Of a stretch of DNA of 64,000 nt, positions 11,306 through 21,238 are shown piece after piece. The position numbers were made by a program, and so were the translations under genes. Source of the DNA: Pseudomonas sp. MF4836 (GTDB lineage Bacteria > Pseudomonadota > Gammaproteobacteria > Pseudomonadales > Pseudomonadaceae); NCBI RefSeq assembly GCF_002018875.1, contig NZ_MVOL01000004.1:124001-188000 (forward strand). Reading direction: 5' to 3'. Below the pieces are notes generated by a model. The model ran no database searches. It was not told the DNA's origin and saw only the letters and a program-made list of their open reading frames with translations. How positions within the stretch are numbered: the stretch's first letter is position 1; the number at the start of each line of letters is the position of its first letter.

Positions 11306-12817
11306 TCAAGTGGTCAGTGTACGCAGCAGGTTCTTGTAGTCCTCGCGGATGTCCGCGTCGGATTCCTTAAGTTCATTGATCTTGCGGCATGCGTGCAAGA
11401 CCGTGGTGTGATCGCGGCCGCCGAACACATCGCCGATTTCCGGCAGGCTGTGGTTGGTCAGCTCTTTGGACAAGGCCATGGCCACCTGGCGTGGACGCGC
11501 AACGGAGCGCGAGCGACGCTTGGACAGCAGGTCGGAAATCTTGATCTTGTAGTACTCGGCGACGGTGCGCTGAATGTTATCCACAGAGACCAACTTGTCC
11601 TGCAAGGCCAGCAGGTCCTTCAGGGATTCGCGAATCAACTCGATGGTGATGTCGCGCCCCATGAAGTGCGAGTGAGCGATGACACGCTTGAGCGCACCCT
11701 CCAGCTCACGCACGTTGGACCGAATGCGCTGGGCAATGAAAAACGCGGCATCGTGCGGCAGATCGACTTTGGCCTGGTCGGCCTTCTTCATCAGGATCGC
11801 GACCCGGGTTTCCAGCTCCGGCGGCTCCACGGCCACCGTCAGGCCCCAGCCAAAACGCGATTTCAGACGCTCTTCGAGGCCCTCGATCTCTTTCGGGTAG
11901 CGGTCACTGGTGAGGATCACCTGTTGCCCACCTTCGAGCAGGGCGTTGAAGGTGTGGAAAAACTCTTCCTGGGAACGCTCCTTGCGGGCGAAGAACTGAA
12001 TGTCATCGATCAGCAACGCATCCACCGAGCGGTAGAAGCGCTTGAACTCGTTGATGGCGTTCAGTTGCAGGGCCTTGACCATGTCGGCCACGAAACGCTC
12101 GGAATGCAGGTACACGACCTTGGCATTCGGATTCTTCTTTAATAGGTGGTTACCCACAGCGTGCATCAAGTGCGTCTTACCCAGACCTACACCGCCATAC
12201 AGGAACAGCGGGTTGTAGCCATGCTTCGGGTTGTCCGCGACCTGCCAGGCGGCGGCACGCGCCAGCTGGTTGGATTTACCTTCGACGAAGTTCTCAAAGG
12301 TAAAGGTGCGGTTCAGGTAGCTGGTGTGCTTGAGCGCACCTTCGACCTGGACCGTCCGCTGTTCAGCCCGCACCGGTGCCTGCTGCGAGCTGGCGCCAGC
12401 CATCGGGTCGAAGCTGTCACGTGAAGGCTCCTCACTGACATGGGCGACTTTCTTCGCAGAAGCCTTGGTCGGTGGCGGGGCACTTACTGGCGCACTGGAA
12501 GGTTCAGCCGCCTGGGCTTTGGAAGCGGCAGCCGCCAAAGGCGCGTTAGGCGCGGCCCGGGGTGCCGAACTGCGTTTGCTGCCTATTAATAAGGAGAGCG
12601 CAGGTGTTGAACCATTGCCGTGCTCATCGAGCAGCTCGAGCACACGACCCAGGTACTTTTCATTGACCCAATCGAGAACAAAACGATTCGGTGCGTAGAC
12701 ACGCAACTCGTCGCCTTCGGCTTCGACCTGTAGCGGACGGATCCAAGTGTTGAATTGCTGGGCAGGCAGCTCATCACGCAGAAGCTCCACGCACTGCTGC
12801 CAAAGTTCCACTGACAC
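11306..12817 (-). CDS. dnaA: Chromosomal replication initiator protein DnaA
   Basis: 503 residues. DnaA binds 9-base DnaA boxes at oriC, melts the AT-rich element and loads DnaB. Domain I (1-85) begins [13 protein letters not shown]. Domain II (about 86-165) is a long Ala/Pro/Ser-rich linker, as in other pseudomonads. Domain III is AAA+, with Walker A GGVGLGKT at 208-215 and Walker B LLIDDIQF around 269-274. Domain IV has the [15 protein letters not shown] signature near the C-terminus. A DnaA box lies inside the gene at 11577-11585. The upstream gap is oriC, so the gene is probably autoregulated through those boxes. Confidence 0.99.
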   Translation of the reverse strand: MSVELWQQCVELLRDELPAQQFNTWIRPLQVEAEGDELRVYAPNRFVLDWVNEKYLGRVLELLDEHGNGSTPALSLLIGSKRSSAPRAAPNAPLAAAASKAQAAEPSSAPVSAPPPTKASAKKVAHVSEEPSRDSFDPMAGASSQQAPVRAEQRTVQVEGALKHTSYLNRTFTFENFVEGKSNQLARAAAWQVADNPKHGYNPLFLYGGVGLGKTHLMHAVGNHLLKKNPNAKVVYLHSERFVADMVKALQLNAINEFKRFYRSVDALLIDDIQFFARKERSQEEFFHTFNALLEGGQQVILTSDRYPKEIEGLEERLKSRFGWGLTVAVEPPELETRVAILMKKADQAKVDLPHDAAFFIAQRIRSNVRELEGALKRVIAHSHFMGRDITIELIRESLKDLLALQDKLVSVDNIQRTVAEYYKIKISDLLSKRRSRSVARPRQVAMALSKELTNHSLPEIGDVFGGRDHTTVLHACRKINELKESDADIREDYKNLLRTLTT

Positions 12818-12883
12818 GGATATCCCCTAAGTTGAAAGCCGGTGAGGCAAAAACAGCCGCCATTGTAGCGGCCGCACGCAGAC

Positions 12884-13235
12884 TTATCCACACGTAGGTT
12901 GCTCACAGACCACTAAGAATCAATGTCTTAACCGGAAAAAACACGACCAATGGTATGTGCATAAGCTCTGTGGATAACCCCACTTAAGGTCGTTGTACAA
13001 GTGGGGGCTAAACTCGGTGGATAACCTGGCTGTGGATAACTACCCATTCCACACACAGCTTATCCGATAGCGCAGCACAGGCAGAGCACCGCTTCTCGAC
13101 AGTGTTGTCATTCCCTGTACAGTACGTCGTTCAAGGGCTTAAGGTACTTATCCACAGAAGAGTGGCTGCCTAGCTTTTATAAGCTTTACAGAAAAGCTTT
13201 AAATAATTCCCTTCTTTATTTCTATATCTAGGTAA
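12884..13235. other. oriC: oriC, chromosomal replication origin
   Basis: The 565-base gap between divergent dnaA and rpmH holds four perfect DnaA boxes: 12884-12892 (plus), 12969-12977 (minus), 13031-13039 (minus) and 13148-13156 (plus). A near match lies at 13016-13024 and a weak one at 13060-13068. From about 13170 to 13235 the sequence becomes strongly AT-rich and should be the unwinding element, on the rpmH side. This arrangement between dnaA and rpmH is the established origin layout in Pseudomonas. The exact edges are my estimate. Confidence 0.93.
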
Positions 13236-13293
13236 CCGGTGTCTCGAACCAACAGCCGCCCATATCTGTTTACAAGGAAAAGCTGGTTGGAAA

Positions 13294-13322
13294 TTGACCT
13301 AGAGGCTTGCATTCTCTAGAAT
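13294..13322 (+). promoter_or_regulatory. Sigma-70 promoter of rpmH-rnpA
   Basis: TTGACC at 13294-13299 and TAGAAT at 13317-13322 are spaced by 17 bases, about 60 bases before the rpmH ATG. It lies just beyond the AT-rich part of oriC, so rpmH transcription starts at the origin edge. Confidence 0.75.
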
Positions 13323-13382
13323 CGCCGGTCTCTTAAAACGGGGGCCATTCCGGCCCGTTGTGGACGAACCAGGTAACACGAC

Positions 13383-13517
13383 ATGAAACGTACTTTCCAA
13401 CCAAGCACTATCAAACGCGCTCGTACTCACGGTTTCCGTGCTCGCATGGCTACCAAGAACGGCCGTGCCGTCCTGTCGCGTCGTCGCGCCAAAGGTCGTG
13501 CGCGTCTGGCAGTTTGA
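13383..13517 (+). CDS. rpmH: Ribosomal protein L34 (bL34)
   Basis: A 44-residue protein, strongly basic, beginning [19 protein letters not shown] and ending [11 protein letters not shown], which is the standard bL34 sequence. It is a small structural protein of the 50S subunit. It lies next to oriC with its own promoter, and it is followed 16 bases later by rnpA in the same transcript, the usual pairing. Confidence 0.99.
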   Translation: MKRTFQPSTIKRARTHGFRARMATKNGRAVLSRRRAKGRARLAV

Positions 13518-13533
13518 TAATCCGGCACTGGAG

Positions 13534-13935
13534 GTGAGTCAGGACTTCAGTCGGGAAAAGCGTCTGCTTACTCCCCGGCATTTCAAGGCAGTCTTTGACT
13601 CCCCTACCGGCAAGGTTCCGGGGAAAAATCTCCTGCTCCTTGCGCGCAACAACGACCTTGATCACCCCCGTCTGGGGCTGGTTATCGGAAAGAAGAGCGT
13701 AAAGCTCTCCGTTGAGCGCAACCGTCTGAAACGTTTGATGCGCGAATCGTTTCGCCTGCACCAGGATTCTCTGGTCGGCTGGGACATCGTTATCGTCGCG
13801 CGCAAAGGTTTGGGCGATGTAGAAAGCCCCGAATTGATTCAGCATTTCGATAAGCTCTGGAAACGTCTGGCTCGTAACAAGCCGGTACCAGCAGTCAAAA
13901 CCGAAACTGCAGGGGTAGACAGTCCTGATGCGTAA
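13534..13935 (+). CDS. rnpA: Ribonuclease P protein component
   Basis: 133 residues from GTG 13534 (first residues [12 protein letters not shown]). Longer readings of the frame only cover rpmH. RnpA binds the RNase P RNA and helps it cleave 5' leaders from pre-tRNAs. The conserved RNR-type motif is visible as [15 protein letters not shown], preceded by [13 protein letters not shown] directly abuts the GTG, too close for a normal ribosome binding site, so translation may depend on coupling to rpmH; the exact start is the only doubt. It overlaps yidD by eight bases. Confidence 0.96.
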   Translation: MSQDFSREKRLLTPRHFKAVFDSPTGKVPGKNLLLLARNNDLDHPRLGLVIGKKSVKLSVERNRLKRLMRESFRLHQDSLVGWDIVIVARKGLGDVESPELIQHFDKLWKRLARNKPVPAVKTETAGVDSPDA

Positions 13936-14173
13936 ACTGGCGCTCGTTCCGATCCAGTTTTATCGCTATGCCATTAGTCCTCTGATGGCCAGTCACTGTC
14001 GTTTCTACCCCAGTTGTTCCTGCTACGCGTATGAAGCCATCGAAAATCATGGCCTTCTACGCGGTGGCTGGCTGACCTTTCGTCGTTTAGGTCGCTGTCA
14101 TCCGTGGAATCCCGGTGGTTATGACCCGGTTCCACCTATCCCTACCTCCCGTTCTTCTTCGATGGCCGAGTAA
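13928..14173 (+). CDS. yidD: Membrane protein insertion efficiency factor YidD
   Basis: 81 residues with the family core [19 protein letters not shown] and the [13 protein letters not shown] end. YidD is a small amphipathic protein at the inner membrane that assists YidC-dependent insertion. Three cysteines are conserved. It overlaps rnpA by eight bases and precedes yidC by two, matching the conserved rpmH-rnpA-yidD-yidC order. Confidence 0.97.
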   Translation: MRKLALVPIQFYRYAISPLMASHCRFYPSCSCYAYEAIENHGLLRGGWLTFRRLGRCHPWNPGGYDPVPPIPTSRSSSMAE

Positions 14174-14175
14174 TC

Positions 14176-15879
14176 ATGGATATTAAACGCACGATCCTGA
14201 TCGTCGCCCTGGCAATCGTGGCTTATGTCATGGTCCTTAAATGGAACCAGGATTATGGCCAGGCTGCCCTGCCGACTCAGAATGTTGCTGCCAACACTAC
14301 CCCTGCGGGTCTTCCCGACACGGTAAATGGCAACAACACTTCCGCCAGTGACGACATTCCACGCGCTGCGAGCGATACCAGTGCCCCCGCCGAAGTTCCA
14401 GTGGCGGTCAGCAAAGACCTCATCCAAATCAAGACGGATGTATTGGATCTGGCTATCGATCCACAAGGCGGTGATGTTGCCCAGCTGAAGCTGCCGCTGT
14501 ATCCACGCCGTCAAGATCACCCGGAAATTCCGTTCCAACTGTTCGATAACGGTGGCGAACGTGTTTATCAGGCTCAAAGTGGTCTGATTGGCACCAACGG
14601 CCCTGACGCCAGCTCGACAGGTCGCCCGGTGTTCTCTTCGGAGAAGAAAAGTTATCAACTGGCTGACGGTCAGGATCAACTGGTCGTTGACCTGAAGTTC
14701 AGCAAGGACGGCGTCAACTACATCAAGCGTTTCACCTTGAAACGCGGTCTGTATGACGTGGTTGTCACCTACATCATCGACAACCAGAGCGCCCAACCGT
14801 GGACAGGTGCAATGTTCGCGCAGTTGAAGCGTGACTCCAGCGCCGATCCATCGTCGAGCACCGCCACCGGCACCGCGACTTACCTGGGCGCTGCCCTGTG
14901 GACAAGTTCCGAGCCGTACAAAAAAGTGTCCATGAAGGACATGGACAAAGTGAACGAAGACAAAACCAAGGCGCCGATCACGGAAACCGTGAAAGGTGGT
15001 TGGGTTGCATGGCTTCAGCACTACTTTGTAACGGCGTGGATTCCGCCAAAAGACGAAAATAACGTCGTTCTGGCCCGTAAAGACAGCAAAGGCAACTACA
15101 TCATTGGCTTCACTGGCCCGGCGTTGACCGTCGCTCCAGGTGCCAAGGCTGAAACCAGCGCCACCCTTTACGCCGGTCCGAAAAGCCAGGCCGTACTCAA
15201 AGAGTTGTCCCCAGGTCTGGAACTGACTGTGGATTACGGCTTCCTGTGGTTCATTGCTCAACCGATCTTCTGGTTGCTGCAACATATCCACAGCCTGGTG
15301 GGTAACTGGGGTTGGTCGATCATTTTCCTGACCATGCTGATCAAGGGGATCTTCTTCCCACTGTCGGCTGCCAGCTACAAATCCATGGCGCGCATGCGTG
15401 CCGTAGCCCCGAAACTGGCTGCGCTGAAAGAACAACATGGCGATGACCGGCAGAAAATGTCGCAAGCCATGATGGAGCTGTACAAGAAAGAGAAGATCAA
15501 CCCGCTGGGTGGATGCTTGCCGATTCTGGTGCAGATGCCGGTATTCCTTTCGCTGTACTGGGTACTCCTGGAAAGCGTGGAAATGCGCCAGGCTCCGTTC
15601 ATGCTGTGGATAACCGACCTGTCGATCAAAGACCCGTTCTTTATCCTGCCGATCATCATGGGCGCGACCATGTTCATCCAGCAGCGTCTGAACCCGACAC
15701 CTCCGGATCCGATGCAGGCGAAGGTCATGAAAATGATGCCAATCATCTTCACCTTCTTCTTCCTGTGGTTCCCGGCTGGTCTGGTTCTGTACTGGGTGGT
15801 CAACAACGTGTTGTCGATCTCTCAACAGTGGTACATCACTCGTAAGATCGAAGCGGCTACCAAAAAAGCCGAGGCGTAA
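14176..15879 (+). CDS. yidC: Membrane protein insertase YidC
   Basis: 567 residues. YidC inserts and folds inner-membrane proteins, including subunit c of the ATP synthase encoded downstream. An N-terminal membrane segment (about 6-24) is followed by the large periplasmic domain (about 50-345), and then by the Oxa1-type core from about 355, with segments around GNWGWSIIFLTMLIKGIFFP and QMPVFLSLYWVLLESVEMR. The C-terminus is basic (RKIEAATKKAEA). It ends just before a strong terminator, closing the rpmH-rnpA-yidD-yidC unit. Confidence 0.99.
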   Translation: MDIKRTILIVALAIVAYVMVLKWNQDYGQAALPTQNVAANTTPAGLPDTVNGNNTSASDDIPRAASDTSAPAEVPVAVSKDLIQIKTDVLDLAIDPQGGDVAQLKLPLYPRRQDHPEIPFQLFDNGGERVYQAQSGLIGTNGPDASSTGRPVFSSEKKSYQLADGQDQLVVDLKFSKDGVNYIKRFTLKRGLYDVVVTYIIDNQSAQPWTGAMFAQLKRDSSADPSSSTATGTATYLGAALWTSSEPYKKVSMKDMDKVNEDKTKAPITETVKGGWVAWLQHYFVTAWIPPKDENNVVLARKDSKGNYIIGFTGPALTVAPGAKAETSATLYAGPKSQAVLKELSPGLELTVDYGFLWFIAQPIFWLLQHIHSLVGNWGWSIIFLTMLIKGIFFPLSAASYKSMARMRAVAPKLAALKEQHGDDRQKMSQAMMELYKKEKINPLGGCLPILVQMPVFLSLYWVLLESVEMRQAPFMLWITDLSIKDPFFILPIIMGATMFIQQRLNPTPPDPMQAKVMKMMPIIFTFFFLWFPAGLVLYWVVNNVLSISQQWYITRKIEAATKKAEA

Positions 15880-15900
15880 CTTACTCTGTGGATAACCACT

Positions 15901-15927
15901 CAAAACGCCCCCTAGTGGGGCGTTTTG
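15901..15927 (+). terminator. Terminator after yidC
   Basis: CAAAACGCCCC at 15901-15911 pairs perfectly with GGGGCGTTTTG at 15917-15927 around a five-base loop, with T residues in the 3' arm. A perfect DnaA box (15887-15895) lies immediately before it. Confidence 0.85.
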
Positions 15928-15958
15928 CTATCTGCCACTTTTGTCTGGATCTCGGGTT

Positions 15959-17329
15959 ATGAATATCCCTCGTGAAACCATCGCTGCCGTCGCCACCGCT
16001 CAAGGTCGCGGTGGCGTGGGCATCGTGCGAATTTCCGGACCGCTGGCCAGCGTCGCCGCCAACGCCATCAGCGGTCGCGAACTGAAACCACGCTTTGCCC
16101 ACTACGGACCCTTTTTCGGTGAGCTCGACGAAGTACTGGATGAAGGGATCGCCCTGTATTTCCCAGGTCCGAACTCGTTCACCGGCGAAGATGTCCTGGA
16201 ACTTCAGGGGCACGGAGGCCCGATCGTGCTCGACATGCTGTTGCAGCGTTGCCTGCAGCTGGGCTGTCGCTTGGCCCGGCCCGGGGAGTTCAGCGAACGG
16301 GCCTTCCTCAATGACAAGCTCGACCTGGCCCAGGCCGAAGCGATCGCCGACCTGATCGAAGCCAGCTCAACCCAGGCCGCGCGCAATGCCTTGCGCTCGT
16401 TGCAGGGGGCGTTTTCCCAACGTGTGCATAACTTGACTGAGCAGTTGATCGGCTTGCGTATCTACGTCGAGGCCGCGATTGATTTTCCTGAAGAGGAAAT
16501 CGACTTCCTCGCCGATGGCCACGTGCTGAGCATGCTGGATAAGGTGCGCGACGAGTTGGCCAGCGTGTTGCGCGAAGCCGGGCAAGGCGCATTGCTGCGT
16601 GACGGCATGACCGTGGTTATCGCCGGCCGGCCAAATGCCGGTAAATCCAGCCTGCTCAATGCATTGGCCGGACGGGAAGCCGCCATCGTTACTGAGATCG
16701 CCGGCACCACCCGGGACATCCTGCGCGAACATATCCACATCGATGGCATGCCACTGCATGTGGTGGACACCGCAGGCTTGCGCGATACCGATGACCAGGT
16801 GGAGAAAATCGGCGTGCAGCGTGCGCTCAAGGCCATTGGCGAGGCGGATCGGGTCCTGCTGGTGGTGGACGCCACGGCGCCCGAGGCTGCGGATCCCTTC
16901 GCCCTATGGCCGGAGTTCCTCGAGCAGCGCCCGGATCCGTCAAAGGTCACGCTGATCCGCAACAAGGCAGATCTTACCGGGGAAGCGATTGCCCTCGAGG
17001 TCAGCGATGATGGCCACGTCACCATCAGCCTCAGTGCCAAGTCTGCCGGCATGGGCCTGGAACTGCTGCGCGAGCACCTGAAGGCCTGCATGGGCTTTGA
17101 GCAGACCTCGGAAAGCAGCTTCAGCGCACGCAGGCGTCACCTGGAAGCCCTGCGCCATGCCAGTGCCGCCCTTGAGCACGGACGAGCTCAACTGACCCTG
17201 GCCGGTGCTGGCGAGCTCCTGGCCGAAGATTTACGTCAGGCTCAGCAACTGTTGGGAGAAATTACCGGAGCGTTCAGCTCGGATGACCTGTTAGGGCGAA
17301 TTTTCTCCAGTTTCTGCATCGGTAAATAG
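15959..17329 (+). CDS. mnmE: tRNA modification GTPase MnmE
   Basis: 456 residues from ATG 15959 ([18 protein letters not shown]); the frame is open six codons further but without support. MnmE works with MnmG to install the 5-carboxymethylaminomethyl group on U34 of certain tRNAs. The N-terminal folate-binding domain is followed by helices and an inserted G domain with G1 GRPNAGKSS, the GTTRD switch, [10 protein letters not shown] and NKAD. The C-terminus ends in the invariant CIGK, whose cysteine is needed for activity. A terminator follows; mnmG lies 550 bases downstream with an origin-like region between. Confidence 0.98.
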   Translation: MNIPRETIAAVATAQGRGGVGIVRISGPLASVAANAISGRELKPRFAHYGPFFGELDEVLDEGIALYFPGPNSFTGEDVLELQGHGGPIVLDMLLQRCLQLGCRLARPGEFSERAFLNDKLDLAQAEAIADLIEASSTQAARNALRSLQGAFSQRVHNLTEQLIGLRIYVEAAIDFPEEEIDFLADGHVLSMLDKVRDELASVLREAGQGALLRDGMTVVIAGRPNAGKSSLLNALAGREAAIVTEIAGTTRDILREHIHIDGMPLHVVDTAGLRDTDDQVEKIGVQRALKAIGEADRVLLVVDATAPEAADPFALWPEFLEQRPDPSKVTLIRNKADLTGEAIALEVSDDGHVTISLSAKSAGMGLELLREHLKACMGFEQTSESSFSARRRHLEALRHASAALEHGRAQLTLAGAGELLAEDLRQAQQLLGEITGAFSSDDLLGRIFSSFCIGK

Positions 17330-17344
17330 CTCCTGCGTTGCACC

Positions 17345-17385
17345 CAGACAGGCCGTTCGCGCCTGTCTGCTTCCCTTCTTTTAAA
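17345..17385 (+). terminator. Terminator after mnmE
   Basis: AGACAGGC at 17346-17353 pairs with GCCTGTCT at 17361-17368 around a CGTTCGC loop, followed by a pyrimidine- and T-rich stretch. It starts 16 bases after the mnmE stop. Confidence 0.8.
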
Positions 17386-17464
17386 AAAACCACGTTCTTG
17401 CCAGATGAAATCTTTCGTTCTGGCGGCTTTCTCGTGCCCGGCATTTGCCTGAAAGACCATTTTC

Positions 17465-17753
17465 TGTGGATTAAGCCCTGTGAATAACTGCCCCTGTGCT
17501 CGGTTGATAACAGGGCCTTAAAACTGAGGAAAAACCCCTCTGTGGATAACCACTGCTTTAATCCACAGGCTTAAACCGGTTATCCAATGGCCTCATGAGC
17601 ACATGACCACAGACTTTTAAACCTCTGTACATCACGTAAATAAAGGCCTGTATCAATCTATCCACAGAAAAGGTGCTCAGTAAGAATAAACATAAAAACA
17701 AAGATTTAATAACTTTCTCTCTTTTAATTTCTATTGACTGTGATTCATCCACA
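17465..17753. other. Second DnaA-box cluster upstream of mnmG (origin-like region)
   Basis: Within the 550-base gap between mnmE and mnmG there is one perfect DnaA box at 17541-17549 (minus). One-base variants lie at 17465-17473, 17479-17487, 17559-17567, 17658-17666 and 17745-17753. A strongly AT-rich stretch at about 17690-17735 adjoins them. The layout resembles an origin, and as I recall two candidate origins, one near gidA (mnmG), have been tested in P. aeruginosa. Here it may act in DnaA titration or mnmG control rather than initiation. No gene is visible in the gap. Confidence 0.6.
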
Positions 17754-17879
17754 GCTGGTTAAATTTTGTGCAAAGGGTTCTTTAGAGGTGGGGAAGTCCC
17801 TATACTTGTCGACCTGGTTCAAAAACCTGAACCCAGACCTATTCCTAATTACCTAACTGAAGCAGGCACGAGGTGCGTG

Positions 17880-19772
17880 GTGGATTTCCCTTCCCGTTTT
17901 GAAGTGATCGTCATCGGCGGCGGTCATGCCGGTACCGAGGCAGCACTTGCATCAGCACGCATGGGGGCAAAAACCCTGTTGCTGACGCATAACGTGGAAA
18001 CCCTCGGTGCCATGAGCTGCAACCCAGCCATTGGTGGCATTGGCAAAAGCCATCTGGTCAAGGAAATCGACGCCCTTGGCGGCGCGATGGCCATTGCCAC
18101 CGATAAAGGTGGTATCCAATTTCGCGTATTGAACAGCCGCAAAGGCCCGGCGGTACGAGCGACACGTGCCCAGGCCGACCGCATTCTGTACAAGGCGGCT
18201 GTCCGCGAAATACTGGAAAACCAGCCGAACCTGTGGATATTTCAACAAGCCGCTGATGACCTGATCGTGGAACAGGACCAGGTTCGCGGTGTTGTGACTC
18301 AGATGGGCCTGCGTTTCTTCGCCGATTCCGTGGTGCTGACCACCGGGACCTTCCTTGGCGGACTTATCCACATCGGTATGCAGAATTACTCCGGTGGTCG
18401 CGCCGGCGATCCGCCGTCGATTGCTCTGGCACAGCGCCTGCGCGAACTGCCTCTGCGTGTCGGACGCCTGAAAACCGGTACGCCGCCACGCATTGACGGG
18501 CGTTCGGTGGATTTCTCGGTGATGTCCGAGCAGCCGGGCGATACCCCGATCCCGGTCATGTCGTTCATGGGCTCAAAAGAGCAGCATCCACGGCAAGTCA
18601 GCTGCTGGATTACCCATACCAACGCCCGGACTCACGAAATCATCGCCTCCAACCTCGACCGCTCGCCGATGTATTCCGGTGTGATCGAAGGTATTGGCCC
18701 GCGTTACTGCCCATCGATTGAAGACAAGATCCATCGCTTTGCCGACAAGGAAAGCCATCAGGTCTTTATCGAACCCGAAGGCCTGACCACTCATGAGCTG
18801 TACCCGAACGGGATCTCCACATCCCTGCCGTTCGATGTGCAGTTGCAGATCGTGCAATCGATCCGCGGCATGGAAAACGCGCACATCGTTCGTCCGGGTT
18901 ACGCCATCGAGTACGACTACTTCGACCCGCGGGACCTGAAGTACAGCCTGGAAACCAAAGTCATCGGCGGCCTGTTTTTCGCTGGCCAGATCAATGGCAC
19001 TACCGGTTACGAAGAAGCCGGCGCCCAAGGTTTGCTGGCCGGCACCAACGCGGCGCTGCGCGCCCAGGGCAAAGACAGCTGGTGCCCGCGTCGCGATGAG
19101 GCCTATATCGGGGTGTTGGTCGACGACCTGATTACCCTGGGTACTCAAGAACCGTATCGGATGTTCACTTCCCGTGCCGAGTACCGCCTGATCCTGCGCG
19201 AAGACAACGCCGACCTGCGCCTGACCGAGAAAGGTCGCGAATTGGGCCTGGTGGATGACACCCGTTGGGCTGCTTTCTGCAAAAAACGCGAGAGCATCGA
19301 GCTGGAAGAACAACGCCTGAAGAGCACCTGGGTTCGCCCCGGCACCCCACAGGGCGATGCGATTGCCGAAAAATTCGGCACCCCGCTGACGCACGAATAC
19401 AACCTGCTGAACCTGTTGAGCCGTCCGGAAATCGACTACGTCGGACTGGTGGAAGTGACCGGGCAGGGCGCAGAAGATCCACAAGTCGCCGAGCAGGTTG
19501 AAATCAAGACCAAATACGCCGGCTACATCGATCGCCAACAGGACGAAATCGCTCGCCTGCGGGCCAGCGAAGACACCAAATTGCCTGTGGATATCGACTA
19601 CACCAAGATTTCCGGGCTCTCGAAAGAGATCCAGAGCAAGCTTGGCGTCACCCGTCCAGAGACCCTGGGCCAGGCTTCGCGCATTCCGGGCGTGACGCCG
19701 GCGGCGATTTCCCTGTTGATGATTTACTTGAAAAAACGCGGCGCCGGCCGTCAGTTGGAGCAAAGCGCTTGA
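17880..19772 (+). CDS. mnmG: tRNA uridine-34 modification enzyme MnmG (GidA)
   Basis: 630 residues from GTG 17880 ([18 protein letters not shown]), which matches the family N-terminus; the open frame runs back to 17766 but that part has no family match. MnmG is an FAD protein that pairs with MnmE to modify the wobble uridine. The FAD-binding motif [11 protein letters not shown] is at the N-terminus, followed by the characteristic [18 protein letters not shown] and later [16 protein letters not shown]. Two cysteine-bearing segments expected for the family, SCNPA and the QVSCWITHT region, are visible. It overlaps rsmG by four bases. Confidence 0.98.
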   Translation: MDFPSRFEVIVIGGGHAGTEAALASARMGAKTLLLTHNVETLGAMSCNPAIGGIGKSHLVKEIDALGGAMAIATDKGGIQFRVLNSRKGPAVRATRAQADRILYKAAVREILENQPNLWIFQQAADDLIVEQDQVRGVVTQMGLRFFADSVVLTTGTFLGGLIHIGMQNYSGGRAGDPPSIALAQRLRELPLRVGRLKTGTPPRIDGRSVDFSVMSEQPGDTPIPVMSFMGSKEQHPRQVSCWITHTNARTHEIIASNLDRSPMYSGVIEGIGPRYCPSIEDKIHRFADKESHQVFIEPEGLTTHELYPNGISTSLPFDVQLQIVQSIRGMENAHIVRPGYAIEYDYFDPRDLKYSLETKVIGGLFFAGQINGTTGYEEAGAQGLLAGTNAALRAQGKDSWCPRRDEAYIGVLVDDLITLGTQEPYRMFTSRAEYRLILREDNADLRLTEKGRELGLVDDTRWAAFCKKRESIELEEQRLKSTWVRPGTPQGDAIAEKFGTPLTHEYNLLNLLSRPEIDYVGLVEVTGQGAEDPQVAEQVEIKTKYAGYIDRQQDEIARLRASEDTKLPVDIDYTKISGLSKEIQSKLGVTRPETLGQASRIPGVTPAAISLLMIYLKKRGAGRQLEQSA

Positions 19773-20413
19773 GCTCAATGGTCACCTCGCAACATGCAGA
19801 AGAGTTATCCACAGGTGCTCGCGAGCTCGGTGTCACTCTGACAGAAACCCAGCATGCGCAATTGCTGGCGTACCTGGCCCTGTTGATCAAATGGAACAAG
19901 GCCTACAACCTGACCGCCGTGCGCGATCCGGACGAAATGGTCTCGCGTCATCTGCTCGATAGCTTGAGCGTGATGTCGTTCATCGAAAACGGTCGCTGGC
20001 TCGACGTCGGTAGCGGTGGAGGGATGCCTGGGATCCCGCTGGCGATCCTGTTTCCCGAGTCGCAAGTGACCTGCCTGGACAGCAACGGCAAGAAAACCCG
20101 CTTTCTGACCCAGGTCAAACTCGAACTCAAACTGGATAACCTTCAAGTTATCCACAGTCGCGTTGAAGCGTTCCAGCCTGAGCAGCCGTTCAACGGGATC
20201 ATTTCCCGGGCGTTCAGCAGCATGGAGAACTTCACCAACTGGACTCGCCATCTTGGCGACCGCGATACACGTTGGCTGGCAATGAAGGGCGTTCATCCCG
20301 CGGATGAGCTGGTAGCATTGCCGACGGACTTCCACCTCGATAGCGAACAGGCCCTGGCCGTACCCGGTTGCCAAGGCCAACGCCATCTGCTGATACTGCG
20401 CCGCACGGCATGA
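19769..20413 (+). CDS. rsmG: 16S rRNA m7G527 methyltransferase RsmG
   Basis: 214 residues from TTG 19769, which overlaps the mnmG stop; ATG 19778 would give 211. RsmG methylates N7 of G527 in 16S rRNA with S-adenosylmethionine. The SAM-binding motif is [17 protein letters not shown], followed by [14 protein letters not shown] and the IISRAFSS motif. It sits in the conserved mnmG-rsmG-parA-parB series, and two perfect DnaA boxes (19805-19813, 20148-20156) lie inside it. Confidence 0.97.
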   Translation: MSSMVTSQHAEELSTGARELGVTLTETQHAQLLAYLALLIKWNKAYNLTAVRDPDEMVSRHLLDSLSVMSFIENGRWLDVGSGGGMPGIPLAILFPESQVTCLDSNGKKTRFLTQVKLELKLDNLQVIHSRVEAFQPEQPFNGIISRAFSSMENFTNWTRHLGDRDTRWLAMKGVHPADELVALPTDFHLDSEQALAVPGCQGQRHLLILRRTA

Positions 20414-20431
20414 TTGGGAACACAAGCAAGA

Positions 20432-21229
20432 ATGGCTAAGGTATTCGCGATAGCGAACCAAAAGGGTGGCGTGGGCAAGACCACCACCTGCATCAACCTC
20501 GCAGCATCCCTGGTCGCGACCAAGCGCCGGGTGCTGTTGATCGATCTTGATCCACAGGGCAACGCCACCATGGGTAGCGGTGTGGATAAACACGGCCTGG
20601 AAAACTCGGTCTATGACCTGCTGATCGGCGAATGCGATCTGGCCCAGGCGATGCACTTCTCCGAACACGGCGGTTATCAACTGCTGCCGGCCAACCGCGA
20701 CCTGACCGCGGCAGAAGTCGTCCTGCTGGAAATGCAGATGAAAGAAAGCCGTCTGCGCAGCGCCTTGGCACCCATCCGCGAAAATTACGACTACATCCTG
20801 ATCGACTGCCCACCGTCGCTGTCGATGCTCACCCTCAATGCGCTGGTGGCCGCCGATGGGGTGATTATCCCCATGCAGTGCGAGTACTTCGCCCTGGAAG
20901 GCTTGAGCGACCTTGTGGATAACATCAAGCGCATCGCCGAGTTGCTGAACCCCAACCTGAAGATCGAAGGCCTGCTGCGGACCATGTATGACCCGCGGTT
21001 GAGCCTGATGAACGACGTTTCGGCCCAGCTCAAGGAACACTTTGGCGAGCAGCTGTACGACACGGTCATTCCACGCAACATCCGTCTGGCCGAAGCGCCA
21101 AGCTACGGCATGCCGGCGTTGGCCTACGATAAACAATCGCGCGGTGCCCTGGCTTACCTGGCCCTGGCCGGCGAGATGGTTCGTCGCCAGCGTAAAAATT
21201 CACGCGCAGCCGCCGCTCAGGCAACTTAA
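20432..21229 (+). CDS. parA: Chromosome partitioning ATPase ParA (Soj)
   Basis: 265 residues from ATG 20432 (MAKVFAIANQKGG). ParA binds nucleoid DNA as an ATP dimer and is released by ParB, driving origin segregation. The deviant Walker A motif KGGVGKTT is at residues about 11-18, with the DLDPQGNAT and LIDCPPSLS motifs after it. It lacks the N-terminal helix-turn-helix of plasmid type Ia ParA, as expected for a chromosomal Soj. It lies 18 bases after rsmG and nine bases before parB. DnaA boxes at 20581-20589 and 20914-20922 lie inside it. Confidence 0.97.
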   Translation: MAKVFAIANQKGGVGKTTTCINLAASLVATKRRVLLIDLDPQGNATMGSGVDKHGLENSVYDLLIGECDLAQAMHFSEHGGYQLLPANRDLTAAEVVLLEMQMKESRLRSALAPIRENYDYILIDCPPSLSMLTLNALVAADGVIIPMQCEYFALEGLSDLVDNIKRIAELLNPNLKIEGLLRTMYDPRLSLMNDVSAQLKEHFGEQLYDTVIPRNIRLAEAPSYGMPALAYDKQSRGALAYLALAGEMVRRQRKNSRAAAAQAT

Positions 21230-21238
21230 GGAATCCCC

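Noticed and set aside
13438..13533. N-terminal extension of rnpA
   Set aside because: This part overlaps rpmH in another frame and has no RnpA similarity; the family N-terminus begins at GTG 13534.
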